A stretch of DNA of 34,973 bases, from positions 1 to 34,973 of the forward strand of contig JAFGRW010000123.1 of the NCBI GenBank assembly GCA_016934935.1, written 5' to 3'. The notes under the pieces were generated by a model, which saw nothing but the letters and a program-made list of their open reading frames with translations, searched no databases and was not told where the DNA came from. Shown here in pieces: positions 17,265 through 24,774 of this stretch. Within the stretch, counting starts at the first letter, position 1; each line of letters opens with the position of its first letter. Source of the stretch: Spirochaetota bacterium (GTDB lineage Bacteria; Spirochaetota; UBA4802; JAFGJZ01). A program made the translations under genes and the position numbers.

Positions 17265-18644
17265 ATGGCTACAAAAAAGATGTGGGGCGGAAGGTTCGAA
17301 GGTAAAAACTCCGATGTTACCGAACGACTTTCAATGTCAGTACACTACGATTCCAGGCTATACCGTCAGGATATTAAGGGTTCAAAAGTTCATGCCGAAA
17401 TGCTTAAAGATATGGGGATTTTGACACACGATGAATTTAAGTCCATTGTGAGCGGTCTTGATACTGTTTTAAAAGAAATTGAGTCGGGCGATTTTAATTT
17501 TCGTTCTGATTATGAAGATATACACATGAATATTGAAGCTCGATTAACCGAGCTTATAGGTGACGCGGGTCGAAAACTTCATACTGCCCGATCGCGAAAT
17601 GACCAGGTTGCGGTAGATACCCGGCTGTATATAAGGGAAGAGACTGAAAAGATTGAGTCTTTATTGAAAAAATTTATTCTGCGTCTTGCGGATATTGCTG
17701 AACAACAACGTGAAACCGTGATGGCGGGCTATACTCACATGCAGATAGCACAACCTGTAAGGCTATCACAGCATCTACTGGCCCACGCCTGGGCGCTGTC
17801 AAGAGATCTGAAAAGATTTGAGACTTTTCGTAATATGCACAATCTTTGTCCTTTAGGGGTTGGAGCATTAGCCGGGGTTAATTACGTCAATAATCGCAAG
17901 TTTCTTGCAGAACATCTTGGCTTCGCAGGCGTTACGCCTAACTCTATGGACACAGTCGCCGACAGGGACTATATCGCGGATATTCTTTATGCTTCCTCTC
18001 TCTTGGGTGTTCATCTTTCGCGTATATGTGAAGAGCTTGTTCTCTGGTCAACATATGAATTTAACTATATAAGACTCTCTGACCAGGTGACAACCGGATC
18101 ATCAATTATGCCTCAAAAAAAGAATCCCGATTTGGCGGAGCTTATTCGGGGGAAAAGCGGCCGTTTAACCGGAAATCTTGTTTCTCTTCTTACCGTTATG
18201 AAAGGTTTGCCGCTTACGTATAACCGGGATATGCAGGAAGATAAAGAGCCTCTGTTCGATACCGTTGATACCGTTCTTCTCTGTCTTGAAGGAATGATTG
18301 AGATGTTCAAAGATATAGTTTTTAATAAGGAAAGAATGAGCGAAACTCTGCGAGGAAATTTTTCTACTGCAACAGATATTGCGGATTATCTGGTACAAAA
18401 AGGTGTCCCTTTTCGTACTTCACATGAAATCGTTGGATCAATCGTAGGTTACTGTGAAAAAGAAAAGCGAAACTTCTTCGAACTGAACCTTGAAGAACTT
18501 CGTAAATTTTCGAACGCGTTTGATGAAGATGTCTTAATAAATCTGGATCCTGCTGGTTCAACTGAACGCAAACAGTCAGAAGGCGGTACTTCGTTATCAA
18601 GTGTATTAAATCAGATAGAGTCTATAAGGGAGATAGTCGTATGA
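17265..18644 (+). CDS. argH: Argininosuccinate lyase
   Basis: A 459-aa argininosuccinate lyase, the last step of arginine biosynthesis (argininosuccinate to arginine and fumarate). I chose the ATG at 17265, which has GGAGG five bases upstream and gives the usual N-terminus MATKKMWGGRF; the frame extends 27 bases further. Motifs are HTARSRND (106-113), THMQIAQP (about 157-164) and the fumarase-superfamily signature GSSIMPQKKNP (278-288), which carries the catalytic serine loop. Full length and apparently intact. It overlaps the downstream methyltransferase gene by 4 bases (ATGA), indicating coupling. No other arg genes are in view. Confidence 0.97.
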   Translation: MATKKMWGGRFEGKNSDVTERLSMSVHYDSRLYRQDIKGSKVHAEMLKDMGILTHDEFKSIVSGLDTVLKEIESGDFNFRSDYEDIHMNIEARLTELIGDAGRKLHTARSRNDQVAVDTRLYIREETEKIESLLKKFILRLADIAEQQRETVMAGYTHMQIAQPVRLSQHLLAHAWALSRDLKRFETFRNMHNLCPLGVGALAGVNYVNNRKFLAEHLGFAGVTPNSMDTVADRDYIADILYASSLLGVHLSRICEELVLWSTYEFNYIRLSDQVTTGSSIMPQKKNPDLAELIRGKSGRLTGNLVSLLTVMKGLPLTYNRDMQEDKEPLFDTVDTVLLCLEGMIEMFKDIVFNKERMSETLRGNFSTATDIADYLVQKGVPFRTSHEIVGSIVGYCEKEKRNFFELNLEELRKFSNAFDEDVLINLDPAGSTERKQSEGGTSLSSVLNQIESIREIVV

Positions 18645-19195
18645 AGTTTTTAAACTCTATATTAACACTTTTAGGAGCCGTTGTATTTTATTTTGTCTTC
18701 TATACTCTTTTAAAAAGTGTTCTCCCCGTTTTACCTGATTTGAATCTTTTTCAGCAGCTCGATTTATCCTTTGTTGTTAAGGGTTATCGCATACCCGCTT
18801 TTGACATGATCTTCTTCTCTTTTGGACTTTGGGTCTTTTGTCATGGAGTACTGCGTCTGGCCTCTCTTTCCGAGAAAGACCACTCGTCTAAAGACGATCT
18901 TGATGCTGGTGAATTTGGTAAGATACGTCATCCTGTTTACGGGGCGTTTATGGCAATCGAATTGGGCTTGTTTGTATCATTGCGTACTGTTTACAGTCTT
19001 TGTTTTATGGCAGTTTTAATTGTATTTCAGATTGTTGCAAGCTACATAGAAGATAACTATGTTTTAAAGAAAAAATTCGGTGACAGCTATGATGAATATT
19101 GTAACTCGGTGAGAAGGCGTTTTTTTACACCAGTTATTATATTCTATTATCTGGTCGCAGCCTTGCTTACCTTTGCCGGCATCTATTTTATGTAG
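18641..19195 (+). CDS. Membrane isoprenylcysteine methyltransferase-like protein
   Basis: A 184-aa integral membrane protein of the ICMT/PEMT-like methyltransferase group. It has about five hydrophobic segments. The family motif is in the C-terminal half: GKIRHPVYGAF (about 88-98), then a conserved Glu in ASYIEDNYVLKKKFGDSYDEY. In this family the RHPxY and E...FG..Y..Y elements bind S-adenosylmethionine and the lipid substrate. The bacterial substrate is unknown. It overlaps argH by 4 bases, but no metabolic link between the two is apparent. Confidence 0.82.
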   Translation: MKFLNSILTLLGAVVFYFVFYTLLKSVLPVLPDLNLFQQLDLSFVVKGYRIPAFDMIFFSFGLWVFCHGVLRLASLSEKDHSSKDDLDAGEFGKIRHPVYGAFMAIELGLFVSLRTVYSLCFMAVLIVFQIVASYIEDNYVLKKKFGDSYDEYCNSVRRRFFTPVIIFYYLVAALLTFAGIYFM

Positions 19196-19253
19196 CACGG
19201 AAAGGGGTTATGTTCCCGGCAATCGTGCCTGGTTAATATTTCTAATGAAGTGT

Positions 19254-19290
19254 AAACGGCGAATATTGTTTAATAGCCGGTAGCCGTTTT
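19254..19290 (+). terminator. Possible terminator after argH operon
   Basis: AAACGGC (19254-19260) can pair with GCCGTTT (19283-19289) around a long 22-base loop that contains a small inner stem, followed by TTGTTTG. The T-run is weak, so this is only a candidate. Confidence 0.3.
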
Positions 19291-19319
19291 GTTTGAAATT
19301 CGCTGATTAATGATTAGTA

Positions 19320-19558
19320 GAGAACTTCGAAAAATTATCATGTTCCAGAGTGCAGCATGGTTTAAGTGCCTATTCTAAAGGAATTTTTCGTATTACCCGT
19401 GGGGCTTTTATCTTGTGCTAAAAGCTTATTGTTCTGATAAGAACAATCTAATAGGGCAAGTTCCTTTGCTGGTCGCCCAGCACTACTTTGAAAAATAAAG
19501 TGGTGCTGGGCTGCTCGCATATGCGGCCTGGTTGAAAAGTTAATTTTTAGAGGTTGCC
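19320..19558 (+). repeat. Dispersed intergenic repeat, copy 2 (expanded composite)
   Basis: The left arm GAGAACTTCGAAAAATTA (19320-19337) and the start of the right arm GGAATTTTTCG (19380-19390) match copy 3 closely. The remaining right-arm bases GCAAGTTCC appear only at 19456-19464, and the tail AGTTAATTTTTAGAGGTTGCC only at 19538-19558. Two extra segments, about 65 and 70 bases, therefore interrupt the element. The first contains a perfect 8-bp hairpin (19428-19447). The second contains a 15-position stem (19475-19489 with 19497-19511) with one wobble. This accounts for most of the gene-free stretch 19196-19596. Confidence 0.75.
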
Positions 19559-19596
19559 AGTAGTTATTTGTCAGTCAGATTATGGGTTGGTGATAT

Positions 19597-20733
19597 ATGA
19601 AGGTTTTAAAAAGTATAGTGTCTGTTTCATTATTATGTTTAATGATTCTATGGCAAACAAGTGGAGTTGCTTTTTTTGGTAAAAAGGAGGCAACTGTTGG
19701 TTTCGCGGGCGATATAATGATGCATATTCGTGTAAAAAAATGTGCGGCTATCAACGGTTTTGATCATCTGTTTAAAAGAATATCGCCCGAACTTGAGAGT
19801 GTCGATTATATGAGCGGTAATATGGAATTTCCGGTTTCGCCGCCATTTAAGTCAAAGGGAATTATATTTAATGCACCTGAGGCCTCAATACCTGCTGTTA
19901 AAAAAGCGGGTTTTGACCTTGTAGTATTGGCTAATAACCATATTCTTGATCAGAAAGAGAAGGGTTTGCTCGATACTATTGCTTTTCTGGAAAAATATAA
20001 TTTGCCATTTATAGGTGTAAAAAAAACAGAAAAAGATGCGCGTCTTGGTCATGTCGAAACAATAAATGGGATAAGGGTGGGCATGACGGCCTATGCCGGT
20101 CTGATAAACTATCCGGACAGGAATAGAGGCAGTAATTTTTATGTAAACTGGATATACAAGAAGAGAAATGTGTTAGAAGATATAAAAGAAATGAAAAAAA
20201 GATGTGATTTTCTTGTTATGCAGGTTCACACAGGAGTTGAATATGTACTGGAACCCCGTCAGTCTGACAGAGAACTTTTTCAGGAGTATCTGGATGCCGG
20301 GGTGGACCTAATAATCGGGCATCACCCTCATATGCTTCAATCAATGGAGACCTATAAAACCAAAGACGGCAGAACAACCGAAATATTTTACAGTCTTGGC
20401 AACTTTGTTCATGATCAAACCCGTTCAGTAGCTATACGAAAAACCAGAAAAAGTATAAGTATAAAAAGCTCCGCTATTGTAAAATTACATCTTACTCGTG
20501 TAGGCAGTTCGATTGTTGACCGTTATACAGTTGTGCCTATACATACCGTTCATGAATTTCTTGAGAGTGGTGGACAAAAGTATAAGAATATACAGACTGC
20601 AACATTGAAAGATCTTGTGAAAGAGAGTGAGGGCAATACCGGACTGAGCAAATATTATAAAAACGAAACCGAGGCAGTCAGATTAACACTATTCAAGGGT
20701 AAAATACCGTCTAACATAGCATTCATAGAATAA
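19597..20733 (+). CDS. CapA-family (metallophosphatase fold) protein
   Basis: A 378-aa protein of the CapA/YwtB family, related to the poly-gamma-glutamate capsule protein. The N-terminus (about residues 7-27) is a signal peptide or anchor. Metallophosphoesterase-fold motifs appear in order: VGFAGDIMMH (35-44), GNMEFPV, VLANNHILDQ and IIGHHPHMLQ, then YSLGNFVHDQ. The metal-binding residues look complete. Many members are annotated as capsule proteins without evidence of a capsule, and no capB/capC genes are nearby, so an undefined envelope hydrolase role is safer. The ATG follows a weak Shine-Dalgarno (GGTTGGTGAT). It converges with hisJ with a 5-base gap. Confidence 0.88.
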   Translation: MKVLKSIVSVSLLCLMILWQTSGVAFFGKKEATVGFAGDIMMHIRVKKCAAINGFDHLFKRISPELESVDYMSGNMEFPVSPPFKSKGIIFNAPEASIPAVKKAGFDLVVLANNHILDQKEKGLLDTIAFLEKYNLPFIGVKKTEKDARLGHVETINGIRVGMTAYAGLINYPDRNRGSNFYVNWIYKKRNVLEDIKEMKKRCDFLVMQVHTGVEYVLEPRQSDRELFQEYLDAGVDLIIGHHPHMLQSMETYKTKDGRTTEIFYSLGNFVHDQTRSVAIRKTRKSISIKSSAIVKLHLTRVGSSIVDRYTVVPIHTVHEFLESGGQKYKNIQTATLKDLVKESEGNTGLSKYYKNETEAVRLTLFKGKIPSNIAFIE

Positions 20734-20738
20734 CATTA

Positions 20739-21536
20739 TCAAAAACAGCTTAGTGGTGTGGTTGTCCAGCCGTTTGGTGAAATAATGGCAAGTTCTTTGC
20801 ATCCGCAGTCAGAAAGAATCTTTGCTGTATGGTTATAGTTGTCATCAAAATTTTCAACAGAGTGTGAGTCTGAACCGATTGTGACAAGTTTGCCTCCTTT
20901 ATTCAGGTAACGTTTCAAAACAGGGATTTCCGGCAAAAAACTGTTATAGGTTTTTCTGAATGGAGAATAGTTAATTTCAAGCGCGATTTCGCGTTTTATC
21001 AATGTTTCTAGTATCTTATCAATTAAAGAATCAACGTAAGACTCGTCGGGAGTTTGCGTGTAATAACGCTTATGGATGCCAAGATGTCCAAGAATATTAA
21101 TTGGTGATTGTTCGCACAAAGCCAGGTTCTCGTTGTAATAGTCAAGTACCTGGTTTTTTGTCATTATCTCGTTGAAAGGTACAGAGACATTAAAACCGTC
21201 AGTTAAAACATGTATTGATCCTATTGTCAAATCTGGTTTGCGAATTTTGAATAATCTGTCGGTATAAGGAGTTACACGGTGAAACTCTCCTATTTCGACT
21301 CCGAGCAAAATTGACATGGACGATTTGAATTTTGTCTGTAAATTTTCAATATGTTTTACATATTCTGTATAAGACGGGACACCATATTCAAGTGCCTCAG
21401 ATGGAAGAAAATCGAAATGATCGGTAAAAGCGATCTGCTTGTAGTTTTCGTTAATTGCTTTTTGTATAAGGTCACCATAGGCAGCAGTGCTGTCGCTGCT
21501 AAAGGTTCCATGTATATGATAATCGTATTTATTCAT
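20739..21536 (-). CDS. hisJ: Histidinol-phosphatase, PHP family
   Basis: A 265-aa PHP-domain phosphatase of the HisJ/HisK type. Metal-ligand motifs run along the sequence: YHIHGTFSSD (6-15), TDHFDF (about 38-43), GVEIGEFH, GSIHVL, NILGHLGIHKRY and GSDSHSVENF. This matches histidinol-phosphate phosphatases that turn histidinol phosphate into histidinol. A hisC gene lies on the same strand 324 bases upstream, separated by a small plus-strand gene, which supports the assignment to histidine biosynthesis. Some PHP proteins act on other phosphates, so the substrate is inferred. Confidence 0.85.
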   Translation of the reverse strand: MNKYDYHIHGTFSSDSTAAYGDLIQKAINENYKQIAFTDHFDFLPSEALEYGVPSYTEYVKHIENLQTKFKSSMSILLGVEIGEFHRVTPYTDRLFKIRKPDLTIGSIHVLTDGFNVSVPFNEIMTKNQVLDYYNENLALCEQSPINILGHLGIHKRYYTQTPDESYVDSLIDKILETLIKREIALEINYSPFRKTYNSFLPEIPVLKRYLNKGGKLVTIGSDSHSVENFDDNYNHTAKILSDCGCKELAIISPNGWTTTPLSCF

Positions 21537-21597
21537 GCTGTTAATTTATCCTGAAAAAATAATGTGTCAATATAAAATACTTAATAACTGGTTAATT

Positions 21598-21864
21598 ATG
21601 AAACGGAAATATTATACTTTAAGTGTTGTTATAATATTTGTTTTGCTTGTTTTATATTATATAGGTACACGCGAAATATGTTATCAGGTTTGTACCGATG
21701 TATGCGGAGAAAGAGAGTGTGTAAATCAATGCACACCTCTTTACAAAATTGTCTCCAGAACTTGTACCATAACCCCCACGGAAGGTAAGGTGAGCGATGA
21801 AGCGGCATTGGGAGCCTTGATACGCGCGCATGGATTATCCGCTATAAAAAAACTTTTTCGTTAG
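21598..21864 (+). CDS. Small Cys-rich single-span membrane protein
   Basis: A predicted 88-aa protein I do not recognise. The reading frame extends to an ATG at 21535, but the ATG at 21598 gives a compact N-terminus: a short basic start (MKRKYY), one hydrophobic span (about 8-23), then a cysteine cluster C28-x3-C32-x3-C36-x4-C41-x3-C45 and C56. The tail is helical and basic. If the N-terminus is cytoplasmic, the cysteines face the periplasm and could form disulfides or hold metal. It is the only plus-strand gene between hisJ and hisC and overlaps the hisC end by 4 bases. The Shine-Dalgarno is weak. Confidence 0.55.
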   Translation: MKRKYYTLSVVIIFVLLVLYYIGTREICYQVCTDVCGERECVNQCTPLYKIVSRTCTITPTEGKVSDEAALGALIRAHGLSAIKKLFR

Positions 21865-22916
21865 ATTTCATCAATAATTGAGCGCAATACCTTTAAAAAA
21901 GCTTTTATTTCGATCATCGAACCTACAGTAATTCTTAAGTAATTCGATAAGCGTGGGCCGTCAAAATGACGAACAAGGATTTTATTTTCTTTTAGTTTCT
22001 CATAGAGAGTCTTTGCGTCAATAGAACTGTGGTTGGTAAAGATAAAGTTTGCTTCTGAAGGAACAGTTTTAAAACCCAGTTCATCAAGACTTTCTGTTAG
22101 ATAATCCTTGTTGTTATTGATCATTGATACGCGGTAGTTAAAGCTCTTCTTGTCCTTTAAGGCGGCGATTGCTCCAGCTTGCGCCAATCTGTCAACGTTA
22201 TATGAATCTTTTATTTTTTTGAACCCCTCAATAATGTCTCTGTGTGCCGCGGCTATTCCAACTCTTAGCCCGGCAAGCGAATAGGATTTTGAAAAAGAGC
22301 GGGTTACGATCAGATTATCAAAAGAGTTTACCAGGTCAATCATGCTGTTTCCAGAGAAATCCACATATGCTTCATCAACTACTGCGACACCTTTATACTT
22401 TTCCAGAAATTTTATCAGGCCTTCCCTGTTTACGCCTGTGCCAGTAGGGTTGTTGGGGTTACAGAATATTACAAGCGCGTATTTCTTTTTAAGAAATTTG
22501 GCAAAGTCAATACTGAAGTCATCTTTTAGATCAATCTTGTCATAGGCTATACCGTTTGCTTCGCTCATTGTATAGTATAAAGAGTACGAAGGGTACGAGA
22601 AAGCGGCAAGTTGATCCCGGTCTATAAAACCTCGAAAAATAAGGGAAAAGAGCTCATCAGAGCCGTTTGCTGCGAAATAATTAGATTGAGAAAGTCCCCA
22701 GGTGTCGGCACATATCTTTGTAAGAGTTTCTGCATCAGGATTAGGGTATAGTCGAAGGTTTCCGCTGCACTCTTTTGTAATAGCGTTTAAAATATCCGCT
22801 GATGGAGGAAACGCGTTTTCATTTGTATTAAGTTTAATATATTCATCAATGTCTTCGGGCTGTTCTCCGGGAATATATTCTGTCATGGATTTAAGTGTAC
22901 TATTCCAATATTTCAC
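21861..22916 (-). CDS. hisC: Histidinol-phosphate aminotransferase
   Basis: A 351-aa class-I/II PLP aminotransferase of the HisC type. Visible elements are LNTNENAFPPS (29-39), NGSDELF (84-90), CNPNNPTG (152-159), DEAY (181-184) and the PLP-lysine motif SFSKSYSLAGLRVG with K210. Near the C-terminus, VRHFDGPRLSNYLRITVG is typical of HisC. The enzyme converts imidazole-acetol phosphate and glutamate to histidinol phosphate, the substrate of the phosphatase encoded downstream on the same strand. It has its own upstream region, shared divergently with mcsA, where a near-palindrome TTGTTTACATAATGTAACAA (22946-22965) may be an operator. Confidence 0.94.
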   Translation of the reverse strand: MKYWNSTLKSMTEYIPGEQPEDIDEYIKLNTNENAFPPSADILNAITKECSGNLRLYPNPDAETLTKICADTWGLSQSNYFAANGSDELFSLIFRGFIDRDQLAAFSYPSYSLYYTMSEANGIAYDKIDLKDDFSIDFAKFLKKKYALVIFCNPNNPTGTGVNREGLIKFLEKYKGVAVVDEAYVDFSGNSMIDLVNSFDNLIVTRSFSKSYSLAGLRVGIAAAHRDIIEGFKKIKDSYNVDRLAQAGAIAALKDKKSFNYRVSMINNNKDYLTESLDELGFKTVPSEANFIFTNHSSIDAKTLYEKLKENKILVRHFDGPRLSNYLRITVGSMIEIKAFLKVLRSIIDEI

Positions 22917-23106
22917 GATAACCTCGGTTCAATAAACGAAAGGTATTGTTTACATAATGTAACAATGTCCTGAATATTCTTTTGTGTATAATTTGCAATC
23001 AAAAATGAAAAAAATATAAAAAGTAAAAACAAAAGAACTTAAAATTAATTACAAACAAATCAATGCAATCGGTTACATTGATAAAAGATTAAACAGTCAA
23101 GAACTG

Positions 23107-23117
23107 TATAATATAAT
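23107..23117 (+). promoter_or_regulatory. Candidate -10 elements of the mcsA operon
   Basis: Two overlapping TATAAT hexamers (23107-23112 and 23112-23117) lie 80-90 bases before mcsA. No good -35 box stands at 16-18 bases upstream; the nearest TTGATA (23078) is too far. The 280-base divergent region with hisC contains no other gene. No tandem CtsR heptad (GGTCAAA-type) is visible, only one AGTCAA half-site at 23095. Confidence 0.35.
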
Positions 23118-23196
23118 GCCATAAAAAATTTTTGTAGACATAAAACAGTAATTGCGGTAATATATATCAAGGTACTTTATAATAAGAGTGAACGCT

Positions 23197-23727
23197 ATGT
23201 TATGTGAGAGATGCGAAAATCGAGAAGCAACAGTTCATTTGACCGAAATTATTAAAGGGGTTAAGTCCGAGGTGCATCTTTGTGAAGAGTGCGCGAGAAC
23301 TATTGGCCTGAATTCCAAACTATCCAATTTTTCACTAGCGATACCTGATTTTTTATCTTTTTTAAACGAAGATACAAAAGAGTATAGTGATCAGCCGGAA
23401 GTTGTAATATGTAAGAACTGCGGTATGGATATTCAAACCGCTTATAAAACCCGAAAGGTTAACTGTCCCTACTGTTATTATTTCTTTTCGGAAAAAATTT
23501 CTGCTTTATTAGGTGGTTCGGACATACATCATACAGGAAGAACTCCTGAAAATTTTACCGATTTTTCGGTGCATAATGCAGCGAATAAGCCTGAAAGATC
23601 GTCTGTAAACGATGTTTCCATTCTAAAAAGCCGTTTAGACCAGGCCGTCGAAAATGAAGAATATGAAGAAGCGGCTCTCCTGCGTGATAAAATAAAAGAT
23701 CTGGAACAACTCTGCCGGGGTAACTGA
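23197..23727 (+). CDS. mcsA: McsA-like zinc-finger activator protein
   Basis: A 176-aa McsA homologue. The ATG at 23197 (MLCERCENREATVHL) matches the usual McsA N-terminus; a GTG 9 bases upstream is the alternative. Two zinc sites are seen: CERC with CEEC in the first 35 residues, and CKNC with CPYC around residues 70-95. The C-terminus has a UVR-type helical hairpin (LDQAVENEEYEEAALLRDKI). In Bacillota, McsA binds and activates the arginine kinase McsB. The stop overlaps the mcsB start (TGATG). The linker between the zinc domain and the UVR motif (about 110-140) is Ser/Asn/His-rich. Confidence 0.87.
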   Translation: MLCERCENREATVHLTEIIKGVKSEVHLCEECARTIGLNSKLSNFSLAIPDFLSFLNEDTKEYSDQPEVVICKNCGMDIQTAYKTRKVNCPYCYYFFSEKISALLGGSDIHHTGRTPENFTDFSVHNAANKPERSSVNDVSILKSRLDQAVENEEYEEAALLRDKIKDLEQLCRGN

Positions 23728-24767
23728 TGTTTAAAAATCTACTTGATGATACCTCTTTCTGGTCTGCTGAGGGGCAGCTGTCTGATGTTGTGCTCTCTTC
23801 CCGTTTGCGCCTTGCTCGTAACCATGCCAGTTTACCTTTCCCCGTAAACCATGAATTTCAGGGCCATGCCGTTGTAGAGGATTCTTTGCTGCAGTTCGTA
23901 AATAAATCGAAATTCAGCGAGTCATTGAAATTTTACAAAATGAGTGATCTTGATGAATACGATAGAAGGTTTTTGCGAGAGCGGAACATTATTACCGAAA
24001 ACATGGAAAATGATGAACAGACCTCTCTTGTTTATGACACGTCGCAGCAGTTTTGCATACAGGTAAATAGCGGTGATCATTTACGAATCCAAAAATTGTG
24101 TTCAGGGCTCGAGTTTTATGACTCGTATGGTAAAATAGTCGAGATCGATAATGAACTGAATAAATATGTCGATTATGCCTTCAATGATACATTCGGTTAT
24201 CTTTCTGCTTTTGTGGATAATGCCGGCACCGGACTGAAAGCGTCGGCACTTTTGCATTTGCCGGTATTATCAACTCTGGGTACTATTTTTGAAGTAAAAA
24301 AAATGGCCGAAGAGATGGGCGCGTCGTTTGAGCCTGTTAGTGGAGATCAGAATCAGAACTATGGATCACTTTATCTTGTTTGTAACCGTAAATCCATAAA
24401 CCATACTGAACCTGAAATAATCGAGATGCTTGATGATATAGTAAAAATGGTTGCCGGTCTTGAAATGGAATCAAGGGACGATTACAGCAATGATTATAAA
24501 AATCAGCTTGAAGACCGTATATGGCGTTCTTATGGAATACTTAAATATTCACGTTCGATTACCTATGTGGAAGCTCTTGAATATCTTTCGAATATCAGGT
24601 TAGGTGTTATTCTTAGTATTATTAAAGATATGAATCTCAAAGATGTTCATGACCTTCTCGTAAAAATACAAACCGCGCATTTACTTAAGCTGGCGGACAG
24701 ACCTTTGCAGTCGTTAATGGATTATGATATATTTCGTGCGGAATATATCAGCTCGGTGCTTAAATGA
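23727..24767 (+). CDS. mcsB: McsB-like ATP:guanido phosphotransferase homologue, catalytic residues lost
   Basis: A 346-aa full-length McsB homologue. In Bacillota, McsB phosphorylates arginines on damaged proteins and so marks them for ClpCP. The fold motifs are present: LSSRLRLARN (23-32), DHLRIQ (117-122), NAGTGLKAS (165-173). The active-site residues are not. NEEDH of the family reads N114-S-G-D-H; the Cys of CPTN(L/V)GTG aligns with F162; the following GTGLRAS Arg is K171; the RGxxGE motif reads E202-P-V-S-G-D. There is no frameshift or stop, and the reading frame is conserved between mcsA and clpC. It is best read as a pseudokinase, or as an enzyme with altered chemistry. Function is inferred from the gene neighbours. 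Confidence 0.85.
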   Translation: MFKNLLDDTSFWSAEGQLSDVVLSSRLRLARNHASLPFPVNHEFQGHAVVEDSLLQFVNKSKFSESLKFYKMSDLDEYDRRFLRERNIITENMENDEQTSLVYDTSQQFCIQVNSGDHLRIQKLCSGLEFYDSYGKIVEIDNELNKYVDYAFNDTFGYLSAFVDNAGTGLKASALLHLPVLSTLGTIFEVKKMAEEMGASFEPVSGDQNQNYGSLYLVCNRKSINHTEPEIIEMLDDIVKMVAGLEMESRDDYSNDYKNQLEDRIWRSYGILKYSRSITYVEALEYLSNIRLGVILSIIKDMNLKDVHDLLVKIQTAHLLKLADRPLQSLMDYDIFRAEYISSVLK

Positions 24768-24774
24768 GGTGTTT

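Noticed and set aside
10006..19558. The repeated sequences as a CRISPR array
   Set aside because: Copies are kilobases apart, palindromic, variable inside and not regularly spaced, and no cas gene is present.
19597..20733. Capsule (poly-gamma-glutamate) biosynthesis operon
   Set aside because: The CapA-like gene is alone, with no capB, capC or pgs ligase genes nearby, so only the fold assignment is supported.
23090..23110. CtsR operator in front of mcsA
   Set aside because: Only one AGTCAA half-site is present; the tandem heptad arrangement required for CtsR is missing and no ctsR gene is adjacent.
23727..24767. mcsB as a frameshifted pseudogene
   Set aside because: The frame is full length, coupled on both sides, and flanking motif residues align without gaps. 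Only the catalytic positions differ.
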